In this document: positions 29,030-37,662 of the stretch, one piece after another
Layout of the letters: each line of letters opens with the position of its first letter
How positions within the stretch are numbered: the stretch's first letter is position 1
Source: Nitzschia sp. pyKryTriq1
Lineage: Eukaryota > Bacillariophyta > Bacillariophyceae > Bacillariales > Bacillariaceae
Reading direction: 5' to 3'
Assembly: GCA_956465555.1 (NCBI GenBank)
Contig: OY101121.1
Span: 248,001-312,000 of the forward strand
Length of the DNA: 64,000 bases
Position numbers and translations under genes: made by a program
Notes under the pieces: generated by a model
The model's database searches: none
Told to the model about the DNA's origin: nothing
Seen by the model: only the letters and a program-made list of their open reading frames with translations

Positions 29030-30928
29030 ATGACAACAACAACAACAACAAACAGGGATGACCGTCCCTGGTCGTGCTCCTGCTGCTGGCCGTGTACGAG
29101 GGGAATTCGCACTATACTTTTACTTCATCTTTTAGCCATGGTGGGTTTCTTCATCAACTATGGATTGGAACTCCAAAGTATCAGGAACATCATGCAACCG
29201 CAATTACGAGCAAACAGCAGCTCGCATTCTGGTGCTGCCGCTACTACTAGGAAAGAAGCAGCAGCAGTAGCAGAAAAGGGAGAATTTCAAAACAAGTCCT
29301 CGTCAACACCACCATCGCCGTGTAATAGCAGTGTTGGGGGTGCAGCAGCAGCAGCAGCAGAACCACGACCGACGATTCTGTTACCGGAAACACAAGATGG
29401 AAAATTGATCCAAGGTCTCCGTCGCGACTTGACCAATGCCACATATGAAAAACTTTTTTCTTCGTCTTCCACCGCCTGCTTGCCAACGACCCAAGTACAA
29501 ATTATCTTCCCGACGAACAACAACAACAACAACAACGAAAGATGTAATGATAGTGCTTCCGGAGATGATAATAATGATAATTTTTATTGGGAGCTCCAAA
29601 CGTTTGATGAATATGGTCATCCGAAAACAGTGGGTGGGGATGAATTTTATATTACCTACACAGATCAGCGACTCTATGAAAGTCAAATGATCAACAACAA
29701 CAACAGCACCAGTACTACGAAAGCATTTCATAAGCTACCATTTACAGCGGCGGCCTGGATTACCGACCTACACAATGGACGATATCGGTTAGAGTTTGAA
29801 GAGCCACCGCCACCACAGCCTCGTCCTCGCCGCATCATTCTCCAGCAGAATGAAACGGGGGCACCAGTATCACCACCACTTGCTGTTGTTGGTGGTGCCG
29901 CCGATCGGCGGGAAGAAAGTGCTGGTATTAGTGGTGGAAACGGCGTCCTGGCTGTCTATTTTCAGTACACATGTCAGATTGGTCGAATGGGACCCCCCTC
30001 GAAACAACATTGGAAGACGGGTGGAAATACGGCCGATATTTGGTACAAGACCAAGAATAAGATGCTACCCATGGCACCTCCCATTCGGCCATTTCAGTAC
30101 CCTTTATCCATCATCGGACAGCCCTCTGGTGAAGATGGCCTACCAAAGTACTGGAAGGACAATTTTGACGTCATTGTTCCCGTTGGCGATTCTCTTCTGA
30201 TGCAGTTTCTAGAGCCCTTAGGCATTCAATTTCCCAACATTAACCAACATTTGTCCATGGCCAATGTCAAGAACTGGATGAAAGTATTGGATGATAGGAT
30301 TCGAGAAAAAAAGACGAAATTTGTACAAGAAGAAAGGATGGCAATCATTACCGATAGCTGTGTTTGGGATATCCTAGACGACGATGTGCCAAACACCACC
30401 TTTACAAGAACAACAACAACAACTACTGCTACTACTGCCACTTTAGATGGCAACAACAGCAGCAGGGAAGACGAAGAAGAAGAAGAATGGGTAGACCATC
30501 GATTGGCAATGGAAGAATATTTGAGGTACATTACCGAAAAGGTTCCCAAGGCGACTATTTTTTGGAAAAGTTGTACCGGAATGCACATCCAACTACCCGT
30601 CCTCCAAGAGGGCAAGCCTGGAACCAGTCGAGTCAAGTACATGAGTACCTCTCGTGCATGGAGTTTGTATTCCATTCAGAAGGAGGTCATTGAAAAGGAG
30701 ATTGAGAAGCGTCGGAAGAAAGAGCAACAAGAAGCCGCAGAAGAAGATGGTTCTTCGTCTCTTCCAAGAACAACAAGAACAAGGACTAAACAGCGACTAT
30801 TCTTCCTGGACGTATATTCGGCTTACTATTTATCGCCAAATCGCGCCCAGGAGGGAGATGGACGACACTACATCCCGGATCTTAATCGGGAAGTAGTGTC
30901 CTGGTTTGCAACGAATGCATCATCATGA
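29030..30928 (+). CDS. NXPE-like type II membrane protein, copy 2 (inverted paralogue)
   Basis: Intronless, 632 residues from ATG at 29030; an upstream in-frame TTG was rejected because copy 1 starts at the matching ATG. Same order as copy 1: cytosolic basic tip, TM helix (ILLLHLLAMVGFFINYGLEL), filamin-like region (FDEYGHPKTVGGDEF), then GDSLL near 385, DSCVWDIL near 445 and DGRHY near 610. Most of the protein aligns to copy 1 with high identity. Differences concentrate in expanded Asn, Ala, Thr and Glu runs and one insert near residue 280. All candidate catalytic residues are kept in both copies, so both look functional. Predicted Golgi glycan-modifying enzyme of the NXPE or PC-esterase type, by inference. 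Confidence 0.72.
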   Translation: MTTTTTTNRDDRPWSCSCCWPCTRGIRTILLLHLLAMVGFFINYGLELQSIRNIMQPQLRANSSSHSGAAATTRKEAAAVAEKGEFQNKSSSTPPSPCNSSVGGAAAAAAEPRPTILLPETQDGKLIQGLRRDLTNATYEKLFSSSSTACLPTTQVQIIFPTNNNNNNNERCNDSASGDDNNDNFYWELQTFDEYGHPKTVGGDEFYITYTDQRLYESQMINNNNSTSTTKAFHKLPFTAAAWITDLHNGRYRLEFEEPPPPQPRPRRIILQQNETGAPVSPPLAVVGGAADRREESAGISGGNGVLAVYFQYTCQIGRMGPPSKQHWKTGGNTADIWYKTKNKMLPMAPPIRPFQYPLSIIGQPSGEDGLPKYWKDNFDVIVPVGDSLLMQFLEPLGIQFPNINQHLSMANVKNWMKVLDDRIREKKTKFVQEERMAIITDSCVWDILDDDVPNTTFTRTTTTTTATTATLDGNNSSREDEEEEEWVDHRLAMEEYLRYITEKVPKATIFWKSCTGMHIQLPVLQEGKPGTSRVKYMSTSRAWSLYSIQKEVIEKEIEKRRKKEQQEAAEEDGSSSLPRTTRTRTKQRLFFLDVYSAYYLSPNRAQEGDGRHYIPDLNREVVSWFATNASS

Positions 30929-31792
30929 TCATTGCCGCCGCCCACGATTTCTTCCTAGAACAATAAAACTACTAGTAGTAAAGGAAGAAGAATAACAACA
31001 ACAAAGCGATTGGGTGGGATCACGCAAGAGGAAGAAGAAGAACAACAACAACCTCACAAGCAACGTCGTGTTACTACTACTGCTACTACTACTACTACTT
31101 TTTCCCAAGTCGGGAGAGAAGAAGTCGCCGGGGGGACGCAACATCATGCATGATCATGCACTCAATGCTTGTGTGAAGAACAATGGTGTTACCATGCTGC
31201 TGAGAACGAGGCACCTGCAAATACATTATACATTATATCTCTACTAGACTGGAGTTGATTGATACTGAAGCAAATAATAGTCTCTCTATACTACAGTAGA
31301 GAGTACTACTAGAGAGAGGCTACTGGGTACCGCTACCTAGTCTACTAGCTTTACTATTCATAATATCTCCAATGACTACTTCCATTGAGGAGTCAGTCGT
31401 CAATAGCATTCGGCCGGCCGGCATTTTATATTCATGTGTCATCGACTTGTTTCATATACGGCGATGTAGCTTTCGGAATGTTAAAGGTGCCTGCCTGCGC
31501 GGTAATAGAGTTTCATGAATGTTGTACAATATCTGGGATGCATGGATGGATGGTCGCGCGGTCGGTGGCAGGTCGCAGATGGCCGATCGATGAGCTCATC
31601 GATCGATCGACCGACCGACCGAGCGCGCGAGAAGAAACACGGCGAGAAGAGAAAGAAAATAAAAATGACAATGGCGGCGCGGCGGCGCCTGCGGCAGAGA
31701 CAACATCATAGACGACTATTACCTCCAACCTGGTTGGTACAAGTACCGTATACATCTTTGTTTGTGAATTCGCACCAATATTATTGCGTACG
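30929..31792. other. Intergenic region with (CTA)n and palindromic TCGATCGA tracts
   Basis: About 860 bp. A (TAC)n run lies at about 31069-31099, TCGATCGATCGA at about 31586-31612 and a GGCGGCGC run near 31673. No gene seen. It should hold the SDR promoter. Confidence 0.5.
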
Positions 31793-33240
31793 ATGATGCA
31801 GCAAGACCTCTTTGCTCCCCTCGGCCTCTTGGTCGTTTTCACTCTGGCCGCTGGCAAGTACGACAATCACTTTTGGCGCCTCGTCTTGTTGGTGGTGCAC
31901 TCGTATGCCTCGCGGGCCTTTTTGGCGAATACGAATGCTAACGCGGATGCGGATGCGAGTTCATCGTCGTCGTCCCTCGTCTCCACGCTCCTCTATATTG
32001 CCACCTGTGTCGCCATTTGGATGGTCCCGCTGTGGACCAATTTCCTTCATGGGTATCAAAAACGTCAAGGATGCGTCTTGGTGACGGGTTGTGATTCGGG
32101 AATGGGACAAGCGACGGTCGTCTACTTGGCAAAATCAAACAGTAATAATAATAGTAGTACTACGAACAATGGCAGGTACCAGCAAATCTTTGCGGGTTGT
32201 TTCAATCCCGAGGCCAGTCAAAAGTATTTCGATCAAACGTTGAGCTTGGAAGAACAAAAGTACGTGACGGTCGTCGCATTGGATGTCACGCAAGAAGAGT
32301 CGGTCCAAAAGGCTGCCGCCACGATGGAAGCGTACCGCCAAGCCCAAACCAAGAAGTTTCCCGATCAATACTTTGGTATTACTGGACTTTTGATGTACCA
32401 TGGCATTGCCTATAACGGACCGGCGGAATATATGCCATTGGACATGTACGAACGACAAATGCAAGTCAACTTTTTGGGCTTTTTGAGGGTCATTCAACAC
32501 GTCCTTCCGCTGATGAAGGCCCACCCCTGTCCCGACTTGCCCGGCCGGATTATTTTGACGGGTACCGGCGGTGGCCCCTGCAGTCCCTGTCCTCCTCTCT
32601 TGACCGCGTACATGGCTTCCAAGTTTGCCACTGAAGGTAAGAACAAGAAAAAGTCATGTTCCCCACTACTGTTAGTAGTAGTAGTGGTAGTAGTAGTATC
32701 ACTACTTGGATACTAGTCTACGGGAAGCACTTTTTTCAATACAAGCTGAACTCACCCCTTTCTTGCTGGTGCACATGCCCCTTGCTTGCTTGATTTTCGA
32801 CCACCACAGCGTATTGCCAAGCGCTGCGACAAGAGCTGTTCATGACGGGAAGTAACATTGAAGCGGTCGTCATCAATCCAGGATTTGTCAAGCCTACCAT
32901 GCTCATGGAAGAAGGAAAGAAATTGACGGCCAAAATGTGGGAACTTTGCCAAGCCAAAATGGGCGGTTCGACAAAAGCCAAGGATACCTTTGGCGGACTC
33001 ATGGATCATTTCATGGAATATTCGGCACTGCAACCGGGTACCCATGTTTCGGTCGTCTGTCAAGCGGCCGAACATGGATTGTTGGCCCCCGTCCCTCGCA
33101 GCTCGTACAAAGTAGGAATCGATTCCAAACTGGCACCGATTGTCGGCATGTTGCCCACGGGAATGAGGGAAACCATTGCACGTCATGGAATTTATGGAAT
33201 CTTGAGCCCAGCGGGAACCGTTCCCGGATATAAAGTGTAA
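31793..33240 (+). CDS. Membrane-anchored short-chain dehydrogenase/reductase (SDR)
   Basis: Two exons: 31793-32636 (donor GTAAGA, phase 1) and 32810-33240 (acceptor CCACAG), about 424 residues. The splice joins KFATEG to AYCQALRQELF, the conserved SDR helix. The N-terminus has two to three hydrophobic segments (LVSTLLYIATCVAIWMV) that would anchor it in the ER or another membrane. Next come the cofactor motif LVTGCDSGMG and the active-site pair YMASK, with Ser/Thr before it in ILTGTGGG. The usual NNAG structural motif reads YHGI here, a departure to note. The C-terminus resembles the retinol/17-beta-hydroxysteroid dehydrogenase group (SDR9C/SDR28C-like). Predicted NAD(P)-dependent oxidoreductase of a lipophilic alcohol. 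Substrate unknown. Confidence 0.88.
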
Positions 33241-33413
33241 AAAATGGCGTATACTGTATGGTGTATAGGATGTATTGGCGATGGAAAATCTAAGAAGTAA
33301 AGAGAAGATGTTCCACCCTTATTGCACTGTACTCGTAGTAGCTTGTACTGTAGTATCGCTATCGCTATCTATTATTATGATCTAATGATGTTGTGTTCGA
33401 TTAATGATCATCA

Positions 33414-35123
33414 TCAAGTAAAGGCAAAGGCGAGTCCCACCCCAATCCCCGCGGTCACCAACAATATCAGCAATACCAAAATGACCAACATGGCTTTGGA
33501 GGGAACAAACATGTCGGGATCATCGGAACAACCATTGTCGGCTACCACTCCCTCTTCATCCACGATTTGAACCTTGCCATCAAACACTTTCTGCATCACT
33601 TCTGCCAAGTCTCGATCGTCTCGAACATAAATGATTTGGGTGCTCCCACTATCTTCGGTCGTCATGGCACTACTGCTGTTGTTGCCACTGCTGCTACTAC
33701 TGGCTGTTGCGCTGCTGCGTCGGGGTCCCATAAAACTGTTGGGTGCCGCATCACCACTCTGACTTTTCTTTGTCTTGTTGTTGTTTCTCTTGTCGTCGTC
33801 CTCAGCTGCCTTTTTCTTCTTCTTGGCCATGATTTTATCATTCCTGGCAAACAGTGCAGTCGTCGAAGTACTCTCACTGCTGGCGTTGCGGCTTTCACTC
33901 AGACTACTATCACTTGGTGAGGACGAAGACGAAGAGGATGATGATGTTGATACCGATAGGGGGTCTCGCTCCTTCTTCTTCTTTTTCTTTTCTTTTGATT
34001 CTCCTCGCTTTTTGGAAATCTCGTTGGGTGGTCGTACAGGAGGAGGTACCGCCGATGACGAAGTTGACGGGGATGATGATGATGATGATAAATTCTCGTC
34101 CACTGTCTCCAATTTGATATTGTTTTCGTCTAGGACTGCCTTCAATTTCTCTTCTTTCCTGGATGATGATGTTAGTGCTTGTTGTTGTTGTTGTTTCGGA
34201 AAGAGCCAGGAACGTTTGGAAAAATCCACAATGGTTTCATCCCGAATATTATCATTATTAGCACTCTTGGACGAATCACCATCTTCCTCGCCATAATAAT
34301 CATCCGTTTCGTCATCGTCTTCTACCGACCAAGATCGGGTGGGAACCGATGTTTCATAAACTCGTTGCGATGCCACGGTCATCATGGGGGATACAGCTCC
34401 AGGGGGCGTCCGTGGATCGGTTCCAGAAGGAGGAGGTACCCAAGCAAACTCCTCATCCACTTTGTAGTTCTTCCCTCTTTGAGGATTCATACTGCTCTTA
34501 TTGTCGGCTTGCTTTTTTTGGTGGTATTCGCGGCTAGTTTTGTTTTGGATGCTCTTCAAATACTCTTTGTAGGAATATTCTTGGACGGGACGTTCTTTCA
34601 AGGACTCTCCGGCGGGTTGTGCCTTTGGTGGATGAGGTTTAGCACGAGCCACCTTTCTACGTTCTTTTTGTAGCTTCTGTTCTTGCAATTGTCGTTTTTG
34701 TTCCTCAATTTGTTGCTGTTGATAGGCCCACCAATCGATTTGTTTTATGGATGGAAGAGGAATCAAAAATCCGGGTGGATCTTGGGGTCCTGTGGGCTCT
34801 ACTGGTTTGGGTGGTTCTTCTTGTTCTTGTCTCTGGGTCGGCGTGGCAGGTCGCTGCTCTAATACGGATTGAATAGGTTTGTTATTATTTTCGCCAGAGG
34901 AGGGTTCTGGATCGGTGGGCCCTGTTGGTAATACTGGCGGTGGCGGCATGGACTGTTCCTCCATCATAATAATTTCCTCTTCGATAATTTCTTCGTCATC
35001 ATCGGTCACGACCTCCTCTTCCATGATGATTTCTTCTTCTACTGTGCTGTTGTTCTCTTCCACCTCTATTACTTCTTCCTCATCGTACTCCTCGTATTCT
35101 TGTTCGTGGTCGTCGTCCGCCAT
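33414..35123 (-). CDS. Acidic disordered tail-anchored membrane protein, unknown function
   Basis: Single open frame, 569 residues, ATG at 35123, TGA at 33414. The first about 60 residues are almost entirely Glu, Asp and Ile/Val. Then come Pro-rich segments and a helical Gln/Lys/Arg stretch (EEQKRQLQEQKLQKERRKVA), which could be a coiled coil. Next are Ser runs and a lysine-rich patch, and finally one C-terminal hydrophobic helix (MLVILVLLILLVTAGIGVGL) with only a few residues after it. That layout fits a tail-anchored protein facing the cytosol. No domain recognised. It is divergent from the desaturase and convergent with the SDR. Confidence 0.7.
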   Translation of the reverse strand: MADDDHEQEYEEYDEEEVIEVEENNSTVEEEIIMEEEVVTDDDEEIIEEEIIMMEEQSMPPPPVLPTGPTDPEPSSGENNNKPIQSVLEQRPATPTQRQEQEEPPKPVEPTGPQDPPGFLIPLPSIKQIDWWAYQQQQIEEQKRQLQEQKLQKERRKVARAKPHPPKAQPAGESLKERPVQEYSYKEYLKSIQNKTSREYHQKKQADNKSSMNPQRGKNYKVDEEFAWVPPPSGTDPRTPPGAVSPMMTVASQRVYETSVPTRSWSVEDDDETDDYYGEEDGDSSKSANNDNIRDETIVDFSKRSWLFPKQQQQQALTSSSRKEEKLKAVLDENNIKLETVDENLSSSSSSPSTSSSAVPPPVRPPNEISKKRGESKEKKKKKKERDPLSVSTSSSSSSSSSPSDSSLSESRNASSESTSTTALFARNDKIMAKKKKKAAEDDDKRNNNKTKKSQSGDAAPNSFMGPRRSSATASSSSSGNNSSSAMTTEDSGSTQIIYVRDDRDLAEVMQKVFDGKVQIVDEEGVVADNGCSDDPDMFVPSKAMLVILVLLILLVTAGIGVGLAFAFT

Positions 35124-36020
35124 GATGGCGACTGATGATGCTGCCTGATAGATGCCCCGTATGTTCTGCGCGCACTATAACAACAAAGTAGTACTATCGC
35201 TGTCTATCTTCTATCTGATTTGAGATCAACGAGGTGCAAGTTTGAATGTACGTATCAATATAATATTGTTGCCGGACGATACTAGTAGATGGCATCCATT
35301 TCGATCGATCGATCAATCAATCATGGTCATCATCATCAGCAGCTCATCTCGGCGAAGACTCGGAAGTCACAAGACATGCTCCCATCGCATCGCATCGTTG
35401 GTCGGTGGCAAAAAAGAGGCGAGCCAAAAATCTTTTACAAGACCAAAGGGAACGGACAATCACGGACGCTTGGATTCCAGGTGGGACCGACGTCATCCAA
35501 TCAATCATTTCAGAGATTGATTGATTCATTTGATTCATTCATTCTTTCAGACCGAACGACGACAGACGACAGGTTTTACTTTTTATCCGGGTCTCAATTT
35601 GCAGCTCGAGCTCGTGACTGATGACGATCTTTGAAGAGCAAAATCTTCGTCATCACTCTCATCATCATCGCGCATCATCGTCTCGATCGTCGTCGGCATT
35701 ATTTTGCATTCCGTGTCCGACCATAATTCCCATCGCGCCAGCCTCCTACGAGCATTCTCGTAGGTAATTCTACGACAGGGCGACCACGTCGTCATCCCGC
35801 CACATTTTCGGACCCTCCACGCGTGGATTGCCATTGGCCTTTTCCATTCCTGCGCTGGCGAAAAGGAAGAAGCGTCCGGTTGGTGTTGTTGTGGTATGTG
35901 TCGCGACTTGAAAGAAAGCAAAGAGAGCGTAGCCAAGGATTTGTCCTTCAGCGATTACTTTTTTCAAAAGGGAAAAGCCAAACATCGTTCCAGTTCTTTG
36001 AATAGAAATCCGACGACAAA
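35124..36020. other. Intergenic region, presumed bidirectional promoter of desaturase and tail-anchored gene
   Basis: About 900 bp. A TCGATCGATCGATCAATCAA-like tract lies at about 35301-35325, and TTGATTCATTTGATTCATTC at about 35521-35545. No gene or recognisable regulatory site beyond that. Confidence 0.5.
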
Positions 36021-37490
36021 ATGGGAAAGGGAGGAGACGCTCGAGTTGCTTTGAGCAACAGCAACACCAACAAAGACGCAGAAATGTCCAAGACGACCTT
36101 GACCAAGTACACGTGGGCCGAAGTCCAAAAGCACCGAACTCCTTCGGATGCTTGGATGGTGTACCACAACAAGGTGTACGACGTGTCCGACTGGTACGAG
36201 CACCCCGGCGGCACCGTCATTTTCACCCACGCCGGTGACGACATGACCGACATCTTCGCTGCCTTTCATGCTCCTGGATCACAGAACATGATGAAGAAAT
36301 TCCTCATTGGAGAGTTGATTCCGGAAAGTGTGGAGCACAAGGACGACCACCAGCGGGACTTTGAAAAGGCGTACCGCGACTTGCGATCGAAGATGGTCAT
36401 GATGGGACTCTTCAAGTCCAAGGTTGGCTACTACATCTACAAGCAAGCCTTCAACATGAGCATGTGGGCGCTCTCCATGTACCTCATGTACTCTTCCGAT
36501 AGCACAGCAGTGCAACTCTTTGCCGCCACCTTTATGGGGCTATTTTTTCAACAATGCGGATGGTTGGCGCACGATTTCTTGCACCACCAAGTCTACCGCA
36601 ACCGCCGATACGGGGACTACACTGGGCTCTTCTGGGGAAACTTGATGCAAGGTTTCTCGGTACAGTGGTGGAAGAACAAGCACAACGGACACCACGCTGT
36701 GCCCAACCTTCACAACTCGACCGCCACTTCTCAAGACGGCGATCCCGATATTGATACTATGCCTGTCCTTGCTTGGTCGTTGAAGCAAGCTCAGTCGTAC
36801 CGTGAACTGAACCCGGATGGCAAGGACTCGGCCTTTGTCAAGTTCATGATCCGCTATCAAAAGTGGACCTACTTCCCCATCCTCTTGTTGGCCCGTCTTT
36901 CTTGGTTGAACGAATCCTTCAAGGCCGCCTTTGGTATTGGAGCCGCTACTGAAAATGCCGCTCTTGAGTTTGAGCGTGTCGGACTTCAATACCCCATCCT
37001 CGAAAAGGTGGGAATTACCCTGCACTACGTTTGGGTGGTTGCCTTTTGCACTGGCTTTGGACGATTCTCGGCTGCCTACTCGGTTGCCTTGTTCCTCATT
37101 ATGACTTGCACCTGTGGTTTCTTCTTGGCCACGGTCTTTGGATTGGGACACAACGGTATGGCCGTCTACGACGCCGAAGCCCGACCGGACTTTTGGAAGT
37201 TGCAAGTGACTACCACTCGTAACATTACGGGAGGACACGGAATTCCTCAATGGTTTGTCAACTGGTTCTGCGGTGGTCTCCAATACCAAGTGGACCACCA
37301 CTTGTTCCCTGGTCTTCCTCGACACAACTTGCAAAAGACTCACGCATTGGTCAAGAGCTTTTGCAAGGAGTGGAATGTGACCTACCATGAAGCCGACATG
37401 GTGGACGGTACTGTGGAGGTACTCAACTGTCTCGACAGCGTCGCTATGGAATTCGTCATTGACTTTGTCAAGGATGGTCCCACAATGTAA
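36021..37490 (+). CDS. Delta-6 front-end fatty acid desaturase with N-terminal cytochrome b5
   Basis: Intronless, 489 residues. It begins MGKGGDAR, as does the Phaeodactylum delta-6 enzyme, which is 477 residues. The cytochrome b5 domain (about 25-100) has the heme motif EHPGG near residue 60. Three histidine boxes follow: HDFLHH near 184, HNGHH near 220 and QVDHH near 423. Gln in place of the first His of box 3 is diagnostic of front-end desaturases. Four membrane segments are visible. Known homologues sit in the ER and insert a delta-6 double bond into linoleic and alpha-linolenic acyl chains, the entry step to EPA and DHA. Delta-6 rather than delta-5 specificity rests on close full-length similarity to the characterised Phaeodactylum enzyme as I recall it. 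Confidence 0.95.
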   Translation: MGKGGDARVALSNSNTNKDAEMSKTTLTKYTWAEVQKHRTPSDAWMVYHNKVYDVSDWYEHPGGTVIFTHAGDDMTDIFAAFHAPGSQNMMKKFLIGELIPESVEHKDDHQRDFEKAYRDLRSKMVMMGLFKSKVGYYIYKQAFNMSMWALSMYLMYSSDSTAVQLFAATFMGLFFQQCGWLAHDFLHHQVYRNRRYGDYTGLFWGNLMQGFSVQWWKNKHNGHHAVPNLHNSTATSQDGDPDIDTMPVLAWSLKQAQSYRELNPDGKDSAFVKFMIRYQKWTYFPILLLARLSWLNESFKAAFGIGAATENAALEFERVGLQYPILEKVGITLHYVWVVAFCTGFGRFSAAYSVALFLIMTCTCGFFLATVFGLGHNGMAVYDAEARPDFWKLQVTTTRNITGGHGIPQWFVNWFCGGLQYQVDHHLFPGLPRHNLQKTHALVKSFCKEWNVTYHEADMVDGTVEVLNCLDSVAMEFVIDFVKDGPTM

Positions 37491-37662
37491 ATAATACGAG
37501 CCAATATGAATAGGAGATACATATACACTTTCCTAGTAGTTGGAATATTATTATATTGTTTATTCATGCATTTATTATAAGAGCGGGTGCAGTGTTTGCA
37601 AAAATTATTATGTATTCGCTCGTAGAGGGGTTTTGGGTTGATAAAAAAATACAATACTCGTA

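Noticed and set aside
29381-29731. Antisense open frames within the NXPE-like copies
   Set aside because: The same antisense frames occur in both copies simply because the sense strands are paralogous.
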